This document shows, piece after piece, positions 1-8,504 of a DNA stretch of 54,997 bases. The first letter of the stretch is position 1. Every line of letters starts with the position of its first letter. Position numbers and translations under genes: made by a program. The notes below the pieces were generated by a model that was given only the letters and a program-made list of their open reading frames with translations, ran no database searches and had not been told where the DNA came from. Source of the DNA: Microbacterium sp. MYb54 (lineage in GTDB: Bacteria; Actinomycetota; Actinomycetes; Actinomycetales; Microbacteriaceae); assembly GCF_002979515.1 (NCBI RefSeq), contig NZ_PCPA01000023.1, positions 1-54,997 on the forward strand. Reading direction: 5' to 3'.

Positions 1-28
1 TTCGTGCGGGGGCGTCGGGTGGAGGGGG

Positions 29-616
29 TCAGGAAGAAGAGCGGAGGGAGAGGTCGCCGGTGGCGATGCCGCGGACGACGTCGATGAGCAGTCGGCGTTC
101 GACGGGCTTGATGCGCTCGTGCAGGCTGTGCTCGGTGTCGCCCTCGAGGATCGCGACGCGTTCCTGCGCGAGGATCGGGCCGGTGTCGACGCCGTCGTCG
201 ACGACGATCACGCTGGCGCCGGTCTCTGCGGCTCCGGAGACGAGCGCGTCACGAACGCCGTGCGCGCCGGGGAACTCCGGCAGGAACGCCGGGTGCGTGT
301 TGATGAGGCGCGGGGAGTACTGTGCGACGAGCGACGGCGGAAGCAGACGCATGAGGCCGCTGAGGACGACGAGGTCGGGGTTCCAGACGGCAAGCTGGCG
401 GGCGAGCTCTTCGCCCCACGCCTCGCGGCTCTCGTGCTCGTGCCACGGCACCGTGAAGCTGGGGATGCCGAACTCCTCGGCGTGGGCGAGTCCGTCGGCT
501 TCGCGGTCGGCGCCGACGACGATCACCCTGGCGGGAAAATCGGGATGACGAGCGGCCTCGAGGAGGGCGCGAAGGTTCGAGCCGGTGCCCGAGATGAGAA
601 CGGCGACCGTGAGCAC
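29..616 (-). CDS. purN: Phosphoribosylglycinamide formyltransferase PurN
   Basis: Transfers a formyl group from 10-formyl-tetrahydrofolate to GAR in the third step of de novo purine synthesis, in the cytosol. The 195-residue length is usual for PurN. The N-terminal motif SGTGSNL fits phosphate binding. Catalytic residues fall at N106, H108 (NTHPAFLPEFPG) and D144 (DDGVDTG), the same numbers as in E. coli PurN. The start is GTG at 616; a TAGACT box ends exactly 6 bases upstream, so the mRNA is probably leaderless. The gene follows the DUF6350 gene by 64 bases. purH usually comes next in relatives and would lie just off the left edge, which is inference. Confidence 0.96.
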   Translation of the reverse strand: MLTVAVLISGTGSNLRALLEAARHPDFPARVIVVGADREADGLAHAEEFGIPSFTVPWHEHESREAWGEELARQLAVWNPDLVVLSGLMRLLPPSLVAQYSPRLINTHPAFLPEFPGAHGVRDALVSGAAETGASVIVVDDGVDTGPILAQERVAILEGDTEHSLHERIKPVERRLLIDVVRGIATGDLSLRSSS

Positions 617-622
617 GCGCCC

Positions 623-628
623 AGTCTA
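623..628 (-). promoter_or_regulatory. -10 box of leaderless purN
   Basis: TAGACT fits the actinobacterial TANNNT -10 element. Six bases separate it from the GTG start, which places the transcription start at or next to the first codon. There is no Shine-Dalgarno sequence between. Confidence 0.6.
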
Positions 629-680
629 CCGGGGAGCGCAGACCGCTTCCGCCCGGCATCCGCGCGCGTGCGGAGAGCGC

Positions 681-2072
681 TCAGTCGCGTTGGTCCTTCT
701 GGTCGGCCTTCGGTGTCGTGAACCCGCGGACGTCGTCGAGCGGGGCCGTGTCATCGAAGCTCGACGTCTCGAAGAGCGGGGCATCCGACGCCGCGCGGGC
801 AGCCGGGGCAAGACTCGGATCGAACTCCGTCATCTCGGCGATCCAACGGTCGGTGCGCTCCTCGGCCAGCTCATCACGGTGACGCGGGGAGAGCAGCAGG
901 ATCGCGGCGCCCACGAGGACTTCCAGACCGAGCGCCAACATGAACGGAAGCACGGCTGGCCCGACTTCCTCCAGGCGGCCGGGACCCATCGATCCGTTCG
1001 CGAGCACGGCGGCGAGCCCGGCGACCCCCGCCGTGACCCCGGCGATGCCGACCGCGATCACGGCACGTTGCGGAACACCGAGCGGCGTGCCTTCCCAGAC
1101 GAGACGGGAACGCACCGCCCACCCCGCGAACGCTCCGGCGGCGACGGGGACGAGCACGACGATCAGCATCCACATAGAGCTGTTCTCGGGGAGCAGACCG
1201 AACACGGGGATACCGGGCACGACTCCCAGCTGCGTGCCCGCCGGCGACACGGCCGTTCCGACTCCGACGGCGAAACCGGGGCCGGCGAGCCAGGATGCCG
1301 CCCACACGATCAGCGTCGGCAGGTACATGAGCTGCGCCAGGGTCATCACGGTCGCACCGAGAGCGTCGACGCGGGCGGCCTGGAACAGTGCGATGACCTC
1401 GCCGCCACGGAACAGGGTCGCCACCGCAAGCGCCAGAGCCGCAGCACCCACCACGGCGACGAGCGTGAAGGCCGTGCCTCGCACGACCGCGGGCAGCACG
1501 GGAGCCCAGTCCTCGCGGGCGTCGAGCCGGTCATGCAGGCGGTCGAGGATGCCGCCGTCGCCCTCTTCCCAGGCGACGCGGATCGCACCGCACAGGGCAC
1601 CGACGAGGTAGACCGCTGCCGGAAGCAGCATCGCGAGCGGCAAGGGAGTCTGCACCGCATCCAGCCGTGCGGTCAGCGCGACCCCCACGGAGATGACGGC
1701 GAACACCGCAGCGCCTGACAGCGACCCGAGCAGCCACGTCCCTGCCGCCGCCGCCCGGCCGCCGGAGCGGGCGGCGAACAGCAGCGTGAAGATCAGGAAC
1801 GCCAACGGGGTGATCGACACGGCGAAGGATGCCGCCTCTGCCGGGATGCCGAGGGCGACGAGGAGTTCCGCCGGGATGGTTATCGCGAGCGGCGCCCCGT
1901 GACCGAACTCCCAGAGCGTGCCGGTGAGCGGCCAGAGTGCGCCCCAGTCGGCCGTGACGCCGAAGGCGAGCGTCCACAGCAGTGTCAGCGGCGCGAGCAG
2001 CACGACGAGACCGACCGCCGCGGCGATGGCGGCGTCGAAAGCGGCGAGGAGCGCGACGAGGAGGCGTTGCAT
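681..2072 (-). CDS. DUF6350 family membrane protein (PerM-like)
   Basis: A 463-residue integral membrane protein with roughly eight to ten hydrophobic segments spread over residues 1-400 and a charged C-terminal tail rich in D, E, K and R. The length and the place directly upstream of purN match the actinobacterial DUF6350 family, sometimes annotated cell division protein PerM. The molecular role is not established. The start is ATG at 2072, with a TAGTCT box 9 bases upstream. It is divergent from the purine permease at 2163. No catalytic motif was seen. Confidence 0.8.
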   Translation of the reverse strand: MQRLLVALLAAFDAAIAAAVGLVVLLAPLTLLWTLAFGVTADWGALWPLTGTLWEFGHGAPLAITIPAELLVALGIPAEAASFAVSITPLAFLIFTLLFAARSGGRAAAAGTWLLGSLSGAAVFAVISVGVALTARLDAVQTPLPLAMLLPAAVYLVGALCGAIRVAWEEGDGGILDRLHDRLDAREDWAPVLPAVVRGTAFTLVAVVGAAALALAVATLFRGGEVIALFQAARVDALGATVMTLAQLMYLPTLIVWAASWLAGPGFAVGVGTAVSPAGTQLGVVPGIPVFGLLPENSSMWMLIVVLVPVAAGAFAGWAVRSRLVWEGTPLGVPQRAVIAVGIAGVTAGVAGLAAVLANGSMGPGRLEEVGPAVLPFMLALGLEVLVGAAILLLSPRHRDELAEERTDRWIAEMTEFDPSLAPAARAASDAPLFETSSFDDTAPLDDVRGFTTPKADQKDQRD

Positions 2073-2162
2073 AGCGTTTCGAGACTACGACGAGATGCCG
2101 ACGAAGCCCTGGGGGCGCGCGTGGACCCGGCGACACGATAGCGTTTCTCCGGAGGTTTCCCG

Positions 2163-3638
2163 ATGACAACTGCCCCGCCCGCCCCGGCATCCACCGAGCC
2201 CAAGAATTCCCTGGACCGCTTCTTCGAGATCAGCAAGCGCGGATCCACGATCGGCACCGAGATCCGAGGGGGCCTGGTGACGTTCGTCACGATGGCCTAC
2301 ATCGTGATCCTCAACCCGATCATCCTCTCCGGCAAGCCCGACGTCGCGGGAGACATGCTCAGCTTCAACGCCGTGGGAGCCGCCACCGCGCTGACCGCCG
2401 GTGTGATGACGATCCTGTTCGGTCTGGTCACGCGCCTGCCGTTCGGTTTCGCCGCAGGACTCGGCATCAACGCCTTCGTCGCGTTCTCGGTCGTCGGGCA
2501 GGTGACCTGGCCTGAGGCCATGGCGCTCGTGATGATCAACGGTGTCGTGATCGTGCTGCTTGCGGCCACCGGGCTCCGCAAGGCGATCTTCGACGCCGTG
2601 CCGTTCCAGCTGAAGATCGCGATCACGGTCGGCATCGGTCTGTTCATCGCCTTCATCGGCTTCGTCAACTCGGGCTTCGTCACCGCGACCGGCGCATCCT
2701 CACCGCCGGTCGGACTCGGCGTCAACGGCTCGGTCGCGACCGTTCCGAGCCTGCTCTTCGTCATCACGCTGCTGCTCACCGGCATCCTCGTCGCTCTCAA
2801 GATCAAGGGCGGCATGCTGATCGGTCTCGTCGGCGGCACCGTGATCGCGGTGATCGTCGAGGCGATCTGGCACATCGGCGCTCGAGGCTTCGACGACGAG
2901 GGCAACGTGGTCAACCCCGGCGGCTGGGGACTCACGGTTCCCGCGCTCAGCGGCTCACCCGTCGGCGTTCCCGACCTCAGCCTGATCGGCGCGGTCGACT
3001 TCAGCTTCGACTTCGGCAAGGTCAGCCTCGTCGCCATCGTGATGATCGTCTTCACGCTGCTCTTCACGAACTTCTTCGACGCCATGGGCACCATGACCGG
3101 TCTCGCCAAGGAGGCGAACCTCGCCGACGACAACGGAGACTTCCCCCGCATCAAGTCGGCGCTGGTCGTCGAGGGCGTCGGCGCCATCGCCGGTGGTGCC
3201 ACCTCCTCCTCCTCGAGCACGGTCTTCATCGAGTCGGGCGCCGGCATCGGCGAGGGCGCGCGCACGGGACTGGCGAACGTCGTCACCGGCGTCGTGTTCC
3301 TGATCGCGATGTTCCTGACCCCGCTGACGTCGATCGTCCCGACCGAGATCGCGGCAGCCGCGCTGATCATCGTCGGTGCGATGATGATGGCGCAGATCCG
3401 CTACATCGACTTCACGGACTTCCGCGTGCTGCTGCCGGTGTTCCTCACGGTGTCGGTCATGCCGCTGACGTACTCGATCGCGAACGGCATCGGTGCGGGC
3501 TTCGTGAGCTGGGTGATCATCCATGCGTTCTCCGGTAAGGCCAAGACCATCAGCCCGCTGCTGTGGGTCGTCGGCGCCGGCTTCCTGATCTTCTTCGCCC
3601 GCGGGCCGATCGAGGCCCTCTTCGGCGTCGGGATCTGA
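2163..3638 (+). CDS. NCS2-family purine permease, AzgA type
   Basis: Predicted proton-coupled importer of hypoxanthine, guanine or adenine in the cytoplasmic membrane. It has 491 residues and about 12-14 hydrophobic segments. The opening TFVTMAYIVILNP, the segment GFAAGLGINAFVAFS and the later FIESGAGIGEGARTGL are typical of the AzgA/PbuG branch rather than the UraA or UacT branches. GGAGG sits 7 bases before the ATG. It lies close to purN but is transcribed away from it, so salvage and synthesis are neighbours, not an operon. A strong hairpin follows the stop codon. The exact substrate is inferred from the family only. Confidence 0.9.
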   Translation: MTTAPPAPASTEPKNSLDRFFEISKRGSTIGTEIRGGLVTFVTMAYIVILNPIILSGKPDVAGDMLSFNAVGAATALTAGVMTILFGLVTRLPFGFAAGLGINAFVAFSVVGQVTWPEAMALVMINGVVIVLLAATGLRKAIFDAVPFQLKIAITVGIGLFIAFIGFVNSGFVTATGASSPPVGLGVNGSVATVPSLLFVITLLLTGILVALKIKGGMLIGLVGGTVIAVIVEAIWHIGARGFDDEGNVVNPGGWGLTVPALSGSPVGVPDLSLIGAVDFSFDFGKVSLVAIVMIVFTLLFTNFFDAMGTMTGLAKEANLADDNGDFPRIKSALVVEGVGAIAGGATSSSSSTVFIESGAGIGEGARTGLANVVTGVVFLIAMFLTPLTSIVPTEIAAAALIIVGAMMMAQIRYIDFTDFRVLLPVFLTVSVMPLTYSIANGIGAGFVSWVIIHAFSGKAKTISPLLWVVGAGFLIFFARGPIEALFGVGI

Positions 3639-3657
3639 CCTCAGTCCGAGATCGCGA

Positions 3658-3690
3658 GAGGGGCGGGTGCTGCGGCATCCGCCCCTCTTT
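3658..3690 (+). terminator. Intrinsic terminator after the purine permease
   Basis: A 13-bp stem with one G-T wobble (arms starting GAGGGGCGG and ending CCGCCCCTC), loop TGCG, followed by TTT. It lies between convergent genes and could also stop transcripts of the VOC gene ending at 3697. Confidence 0.75.
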
Positions 3691-3696
3691 CGTGCC

Positions 3697-4098
3697 TCAG
3701 GCGAATGCGGCAGCGAACTCCGGTGACGGCGCGATCGGTTCGATCACGTCGATCAGCACGCCGCCGGGCGCCTCGACGATGAAGTGCCGCTGCCCGAAGG
3801 CCTCGTCTCGCAACGTCAACCGCTCGGGAAGACCCCGCTCCCCCACGAGGCGCGCGTGCTCGACCGCAGCGTCGGGCACCTCCGCGTTCAGAAGCAGGCC
3901 GCGCACGGGTTCGCGGAAGCCTTCGGGGATCGTCTCGTGCGCGCGGTCGAGGATCGCGAGCTCGCCGCCGTCGAAGCGCAGACTCACGTACCAGTCCGCT
4001 TCGAAGGTCGTCTCGAACCCGAGTTCCTCTCGATAGAACCGTGCCGCCGTGGCGACGTCGTCCACCATCAGCACCGGATAGAAGCTCGTGATCTCCAT
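3697..4098 (-). CDS. VOC-family (glyoxalase/bleomycin-resistance-like) protein
   Basis: A 133-residue single-domain vicinal-oxygen-chelate protein. Such proteins are metal-dependent dioxygenases, isomerases or antibiotic-binding proteins. The fold signature is visible in SFYPVLMVDDVATAARFYRE at the start and RHFIVEAPGGVLIDVIEP near the end. I chose ATG 4098 because AAAGGA ends 6 bases before it; ATG 4104 would leave no spacing. It is divergent from a TetR gene, and the 74-base gap holds two palindromes. Regulation of this gene by the TetR protein is therefore likely. The substrate is unknown. Confidence 0.85.
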   Translation of the reverse strand: MEITSFYPVLMVDDVATAARFYREELGFETTFEADWYVSLRFDGGELAILDRAHETIPEGFREPVRGLLLNAEVPDAAVEHARLVGERGLPERLTLRDEAFGQRHFIVEAPGGVLIDVIEPIAPSPEFAAAFA

Positions 4099-4109
4099 GG
4101 TCATTCCTT

Positions 4110-4128
4110 TACATACAGCGTGTTTGTA
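4110..4128. promoter_or_regulatory. Candidate TetR operator, VOC-proximal
   Basis: Imperfect palindrome TACATAC-AGCGT-GTTTGTA (6 of 7 arm bases pair). It sits just before the VOC ribosome binding site, where a bound repressor would block transcription. Confidence 0.5.
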
Positions 4129-4142
4129 TCCTTGGGGATAGA

Positions 4143-4163
4143 TTACATACACGACGCACGTAA
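4143..4163. promoter_or_regulatory. Candidate TetR operator, tetR-proximal
   Basis: TTACATACACGACGCACGTAA is a 21-base palindrome with 7 of 10 matching pairs and shares TACATACA with the upstream site, about three helical turns away. It lies just before the tetR ribosome binding site (AAAGGA), which suggests autoregulation. Confidence 0.45.
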
Positions 4164-4172
4164 AGGAAGACC

Positions 4173-4751
4173 ATGCCCCGATCATCCGCCGCCGACGCCG
4201 CCGAGACCGCCCGACGCATCCTCGAAGCCGCCACCGCGCACTTCGCCGAGCATGGCTACGCCACGGCCTCCGTCGACGAGATCGCCCGCACGGCCGGCGT
4301 GACCCGCGGCGCCGTGTACCACCATTACGTCTCGAAGCCGCAGCTGTTCGCCGCAGTCGCCTCCGCGCAGCAGCAGCACATCGCGGATGCCATCGTCGCC
4401 GCCACCACGGACAGCGCTCCGGATGCCGCCCTCGGCGACGGCAGCCACGCCTTCCTCGACGCGATCACCGACGGTACGGCCGCACGCATCCTGCTGATCG
4501 ACGGCCCCGCCGCGCTCGGCTGGGAGCACTGGCGCCGGCTGGACGCAGAGGGCCCGGAGAACGAACTCAGGGCGGGGCTGCGCGAGGCCGGAATCACCCC
4601 CGCGCTCCTCGACCCGCTGACGGCGGCCCTCTCCGGAGCGATGAACGAGCTCGCGCTCTGGCTCGCCGCCCAACAGGACGCCCCCGCAGCACGTCGACAC
4701 GCACACCGCGTGCTCGACAGCATCCTGGCTTCCGTGACTCCGCGGAGCTGA
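4173..4751 (+). CDS. TetR/AcrR-family regulator of the adjacent VOC gene
   Basis: A 192-residue one-component regulator. The N-terminal helix-turn-helix spans about residues 10-55 (ARRILEAATAHFAEHGY, then SVDEIARTAGVTRGAVYHHY). The C-terminal all-helical part would bind a ligand that I cannot predict. A ribosome binding site, AAAGGA, lies 5 bases before the ATG. It is divergent from the VOC gene with two palindromes between, the usual layout of a TetR protein controlling its neighbour and itself. It ends close to the terminator of sucCD. Confidence 0.9.
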   Translation: MPRSSAADAAETARRILEAATAHFAEHGYATASVDEIARTAGVTRGAVYHHYVSKPQLFAAVASAQQQHIADAIVAATTDSAPDAALGDGSHAFLDAITDGTAARILLIDGPAALGWEHWRRLDAEGPENELRAGLREAGITPALLDPLTAALSGAMNELALWLAAQQDAPAARRHAHRVLDSILASVTPRS

Positions 4752-4782
4752 CGCGGAGGCTCTGCACGCGCCGGGCATGAAA

Positions 4783-4812
4783 GAAGGCCCCAGAGTGGAG
4801 TCCGGGGCCTTC
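4783..4812 (-). terminator. Terminator of sucCD
   Basis: Inverted repeat GAAGGCCCC / GGGGCCTTC with a 12-base loop. Read on the minus strand it is followed by TTTCATG. It lies 19 bases beyond the sucD stop and also faces the convergent tetR. Confidence 0.7.
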
Positions 4813-4831
4813 AGATCAAGCGTAGCTCAGA

Positions 4832-5734
4832 TCAGAGCGCTTCGACAATCGCACGCATCAGGTCTGCCGTCTCGGACGGCGTCTTGCCGACCTTGACACC
4901 GGCGGCCTCGAGGGCCTCCTTCTTCGCCTGGGCGGTACCGGCCGAGCCGGAGACGATCGCACCGGCGTGACCCATGGTCTTGCCCTCGGGAGCCGTGAAG
5001 CCCGCGACGTAGCCGACGACCGGCTTGGTGACGTGCGCCTTGATGTAGTCGGCCGCACGCTCTTCGGCGTCGCCACCGATCTCACCGATCATGACGATCG
5101 CCTTGGTCTCGGGGTCGGCCTCGAACGCGGCGAGCGCGTCGATGTGCGTGGTGCCGATGACCGGGTCGCCGCCGATGCCGATGGCGGTCGAGAAGCCGAG
5201 GTCGCGCAGCTCGAACATCATCTGGTACGTCAGGGTGCCCGACTTCGACACGAGGCCGATCGGGCCCTTGCCGGTGATGTTCGCGGGCGTGATGCCGACG
5301 AGCGCCTCACCAGGGGTGATGATGCCGGGGCAGTTCGGTCCGATGATGCGGGTCTTGTTGCCCTTGCTCTGCGTGTAGGCCCAGGCCTCGGCCGAGTCGC
5401 CGACCGGCACACCCTCGGTGATCACGACGAGCAGCGGGATCTCGGCATCGATGGCCTCGATCATCGCGTCCTTCGTGAAGGCGCCGGGGACGAAGGCGAT
5501 CGACACGTCGGCGCCGGTCTCCTTCATGGCCTCGGCGACCGAGGCGAAGACGGGCAGCTCGACGGCGTTGCCGTCCTTGTCGGTGTGCGAGACCGTGGTG
5601 CCGGCCTTGCGGGCGTTGACGCCACCGACGACCTGGGTGCCGGCCTTGAGCATCAGCGCGGTGTGCTTGGTGCCCTCGCCGCCGGTGATGCCCTGGACGA
5701 TGACCTTGGAGTCCTTGTTGAGGTAGATCGACAT
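4832..5734 (-). CDS. sucD: Succinyl-CoA synthetase alpha subunit SucD
   Basis: Alpha subunit of the TCA-cycle enzyme that interconverts succinyl-CoA and succinate with formation of a nucleoside triphosphate. It has 300 residues, the usual length. The CoA-binding Rossmann part begins at SKVIVQGITGGEGTKHT. The phosphohistidine is H256 in the motif GKTMGHAGAIVSG, and GPNCPGIITPGE lies mid-protein. It starts 18 bases after the sucC stop on the same strand, so the two subunits are co-transcribed. A hairpin terminator follows. Confidence 0.97.
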   Translation of the reverse strand: MSIYLNKDSKVIVQGITGGEGTKHTALMLKAGTQVVGGVNARKAGTTVSHTDKDGNAVELPVFASVAEAMKETGADVSIAFVPGAFTKDAMIEAIDAEIPLLVVITEGVPVGDSAEAWAYTQSKGNKTRIIGPNCPGIITPGEALVGITPANITGKGPIGLVSKSGTLTYQMMFELRDLGFSTAIGIGGDPVIGTTHIDALAAFEADPETKAIVMIGEIGGDAEERAADYIKAHVTKPVVGYVAGFTAPEGKTMGHAGAIVSGSAGTAQAKKEALEAAGVKVGKTPSETADLMRAIVEAL

Positions 5735-5752
5735 TCTTCTAGTCCTTCAGTC

Positions 5753-6919
5753 TCAGGCGTTGGCGAGCTCGGCGGCCTTGTCGGCGCCCTCGTCCATCGT
5801 GGCGGCCAGGGTCACGAGCGGGTGCGCGTACTCGGCGAGGATCGCGCGACCCTCGTCGACGCGGTTGCCGTCGAGGCGCACGACGAGCGGCTTGGAGGCC
5901 GTGGCGCCCAGCGTCTCGAGCGCGCCCTTGATGCCGTTGGCGACGGCGTCGCACGCCGTGATGCCGCCGAACACGTTGACGAAGACGCTCTTGACCTGCG
6001 GGTCGCCGAGGATGACGTCGAGGCCGGCGGCCATGACCTCAGCCGAGGCGCCGCCGCCGATGTCGAGGAAGTTGGCCGGCTTCACGCCGTTGTGGTTCTC
6101 GCCCGCGTAGGCGACCACGTCGAGCGTGGACATGACGAGCCCTGCGCCGTTGCCGATGATGCCGACCTCGCCGTCGAGCTTCACGTAGTTGAGACCGGAT
6201 GCCTTGGCCTTGGCCTCGAGCGGGTCTGCGGCGTCCTTGTCTTCGAGCGCTTCGTGCTCGGGGTGACGGATCTCGGAGGCGTTGTCGTCGAGCGTGACCT
6301 TGCCGTCGAGCGCGACGATGTCGCCTTCTTCGGTGCGGACCAGCGGGTTGACCTCGACGAGCGTCGCGTCTTCGCCCTTGTAGACGTCGAAGAGCTTCAC
6401 GAACACGTCGGAGACCTTCTCGATGAGCTCTTCCGGGAAGTTCGCCGCGCGAGCGATCTCGACGGCCTTGTCCTTGTCGATGCCCGTCAGCGGGTTGACC
6501 TCGACGCGCGCGAGCGCCTCGGGACGCTCGACGGCGAGCTCTTCGATCTCCATGCCGCCCTCGACCGAGCAGAGGCTCAGGTAGGAGCGGTTGGCCCGGT
6601 CGAGCAGCACGGAGAAGTAGTACTCCTCGGCGATGCGTGCGCCCTGGGCGACCATGACGCGCTTGACGACGTGGCCCTTGATGTCGAGGCCGAGGATGGC
6701 CTTCGCTGCTTCGTACGCCTCGTCGGGCGTCTTGGCGACCTTGACGCCGCCCGCCTTTCCACGGCCACCGGTCTTCACCTGAGCTTTGACGACGACCACT
6801 CCGCCGATCTTCTCGGCAGCCGCCCTCACCTCTTCAGGGGTGTCCGCGACGATGCCGGCGAGAACCGGCACTCCGTACTTTTCGAAAACGTCTCGTGCCT
6901 GGTACTCGTACAGATCCAC
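5753..6919 (-). CDS. sucC: Succinyl-CoA synthetase beta subunit SucC
   Basis: Beta, ATP-grasp subunit of succinyl-CoA synthetase. With the chosen start it has 388 residues, the E. coli length. The first residues are VDLYEYQARDVFEKYGVPV, the standard SucC N-terminus. The start is GTG at 6919, with GAAGGA 6 bases upstream; the reading frame stays open further but the extra sequence is low-complexity and unlike the family. The ATP-grasp core includes VVVKAQVKTGGRGKAGGVK (about 40-60) and the C-terminal half contains FVNVFGGITACDAVANGI. It is the first gene of the sucCD pair. Confidence 0.96.
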   Translation of the reverse strand: MDLYEYQARDVFEKYGVPVLAGIVADTPEEVRAAAEKIGGVVVVKAQVKTGGRGKAGGVKVAKTPDEAYEAAKAILGLDIKGHVVKRVMVAQGARIAEEYYFSVLLDRANRSYLSLCSVEGGMEIEELAVERPEALARVEVNPLTGIDKDKAVEIARAANFPEELIEKVSDVFVKLFDVYKGEDATLVEVNPLVRTEEGDIVALDGKVTLDDNASEIRHPEHEALEDKDAADPLEAKAKASGLNYVKLDGEVGIIGNGAGLVMSTLDVVAYAGENHNGVKPANFLDIGGGASAEVMAAGLDVILGDPQVKSVFVNVFGGITACDAVANGIKGALETLGATASKPLVVRLDGNRVDEGRAILAEYAHPLVTLAATMDEGADKAAELANA

Positions 6920-7032
6920 TGTGGTTCCTTCACTGGGCTGCTGTCTGGTAATTCTCTCGATGTCGAGACATCGACCAGTCCCCCAGCCTACTACCTCGGC
7001 CTGGACGCTCCTGCGGCCACGCCCCTCTGCGG

Positions 7033-7386
7033 TCAGCGCCCTGCGGGCACACCGCGGCGACGCGCCGGGAGAGCGACCAGACGCAACTGCCGGGTGATGA
7101 GGAACGGCGTGACCACGAGAGCCGCGCCCACAGCGACGATCACCGGGCGCACGACGAGCACGGGGAGCGAACCCCACAGGGCGATGAGGATCGACCCGAC
7201 GAGGACCACGACGAGCACGACCTCGCTCACGAGCAGCTGCCGGCGCACCGAGGCATTGTCTTCGGCCAAGGTCGTCTCACGTCCGCGCACCACGATCCGC
7301 GAGGTCCATCGTGTGCCGTCCCACCAGCGCCGGGTGCCGCGTCTGCGCGTGTCGAACCACCCGGCCGCAATCCCGTCATCACTCAC
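7033..7386 (-). CDS. Small DUF2510-like membrane protein
   Basis: A 117-residue protein with an N-terminal Trp-rich module (GWFDTRRRGTRRWWDGTRWT, about residues 9-28) that resembles the DUF2510 motif of actinobacterial membrane proteins. Two hydrophobic segments follow (about 52-70 and 75-93) and a basic tail. The GTG start at 7386 is the only reasonable start in this frame; AGGAG lies just one base before it, so initiation could be weak or slightly different. It is upstream of and co-directional with sucC. The function is unknown. Confidence 0.7.
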   Translation of the reverse strand: MSDDGIAAGWFDTRRRGTRRWWDGTRWTSRIVVRGRETTLAEDNASVRRQLLVSEVVLVVVLVGSILIALWGSLPVLVVRPVIVAVGAALVVTPFLITRQLRLVALPARRRGVPAGR

Positions 7387-7434
7387 GCTCCTCAGTATGA
7401 CGGCCGCGCATCGGCGACTCCGCCCGCCGAGGTC

Positions 7435-7440
7435 TAGGCT
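7435..7440 (+). promoter_or_regulatory. -10 box of leaderless tetR gene
   Basis: TAGGCT lies 6 bases before ATG 7447, and no ribosome binding site is present between them. Confidence 0.6.
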
Positions 7441-7446
7441 TTCGCC

Positions 7447-8109
7447 ATGCACGAATCCGCAGAACTGCGCACCGGCGTCGTCGCCGCAGCGCTCGAACTC
7501 TTCAGCGCCCAGGGGTTCGATCAGACGTCGGTCGAGCAGATCGCCAAGGCCGCCGGCGTCTCCCGCTCGACCTTCTTCCGCCAGTTCGGCGGCAAAGAGG
7601 ATGTCGTCTTCGCCGATCACGAGGTTCTCCTCGAGCAGCTCAGAGAGTTCCTCGACGAGGGTCACGACGACCCGTGGGGCGCCGTGTGCGCGGCGTCCGA
7701 GTCGGTCTTCGCGCACTTCGCCCATGATCCGGAGCTCGCCAGGCGCCGCTACCAGATCGTGCGTCAGGTGCCCGTGCTGCGCGAGCGCGAGATTATCACG
7801 GTCTTCCGATACGAGCGGCTGTTCGACGACTACCTGCGAAGCGCGCTCCCCGGTGTCGATCCGCTGGACGCGGTCGGGTTCGCCGCCCTCGTGACAGCGG
7901 TGCACAATCACGTGCTACGCCAGCTGCTGCGCGGCCGCAAGAAGGTGCCGCTGGCGACGCTGCAGACCGCGCTGGCCGATGTGCGCCGCCGCTACGGCGT
8001 CGCCGGAGACGAGGCAGCCTCCGCCCCCGACGACATGGTGGTCGCGGTGTTCCCGCGCTCCATGCCGATCGCCGAGGTCAGCCGACGACTGCAGTCCCAG
8101 CTCGACTAG
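7447..8109 (+). CDS. TetR/AcrR-family transcriptional regulator
   Basis: A 220-residue regulator. The DNA-binding part covers about residues 8-55 (VAAALELFSAQGFDQTSVEQ, then AKAAGVSRSTFFRQF). The C-terminal half is helical and of unknown ligand. It is divergent from the DUF2510-like gene with a 60-base gap, so that gene or its own gene is the nearest target. The transcript is predicted leaderless. Two bases after its stop codon a transposase remnant begins, so this gene is the left border of a degraded region. Confidence 0.88.
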   Translation: MHESAELRTGVVAAALELFSAQGFDQTSVEQIAKAAGVSRSTFFRQFGGKEDVVFADHEVLLEQLREFLDEGHDDPWGAVCAASESVFAHFAHDPELARRRYQIVRQVPVLREREIITVFRYERLFDDYLRSALPGVDPLDAVGFAALVTAVHNHVLRQLLRGRKKVPLATLQTALADVRRRYGVAGDEAASAPDDMVVAVFPRSMPIAEVSRRLQSQLD

Positions 8110-8111
8110 CC

Positions 8112-8264
8112 CTGATCGTCGATGACCGGTGGACGGCCATTGTCGCCGCAAAGATGTTCATGGTCTCGCCCGTCACGGCGCGCAAATGGGCTGCCAGGTA
8201 TCGGGCAGAAGGCATCGCCGGGATGGGCGATCGGTCCAGCCCAATCTACGGTGCGAGTCGGGCG
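8112..8264 (+). pseudogene. IS481-type transposase N-terminal remnant
   Basis: Read in one frame from 8112 the translation is IVDDRWTAIVAAKMF, then VSPVTARKWAARYRAEGIAG and MGDRSS. This is the helix-turn-helix region of actinobacterial IS481-family transposases. The similarity stops soon after DRSS and no DDE catalytic core, start codon region or terminal inverted repeats remain. It is a dead fragment, not a functional element. Confidence 0.7.
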
Positions 8265-8504
8265 AGCCTTCTCCAGGTTCCCTTCTTCTGCGAACCACGA
8301 ACCGTACACGTGGCACGAGAACTGCTGGCGCATCGTCGTCTTGGAAGTCAGAGCATGACGGACCGAGGTTCCCCCACTGATCGACTGCTTCGTTCCAGCC
8401 TTCGAGGTCCATCAGCGGGGGCGGCGATCGTGTACGTCCACCAGCCGATTATGAGGTCCAGTCGGAGGCGCGGACGTCCCAGCTTCGTTGGACGCCCGAC
8501 GCAG
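8265..8504. other. Non-coding scar after the transposase remnant
   Basis: About 240 bases with no convincing gene on either strand. Open frames cross it but their translations resemble no family I know. It probably contains decayed insertion-sequence or island DNA. Confidence 0.4.

Noticed and set aside
4967..7894. A 975-codon open plus-strand frame across sucCD
   Set aside because: It is low-complexity, matches no family, and is fully opposite sucD, sucC and the DUF2510-like gene.
8173..8504. Open frames on both strands in the transposase scar as possible genes
   Set aside because: Translations are not similar to anything recognised, lack ribosome binding sites or -10 boxes and overlap the IS481 remnant.
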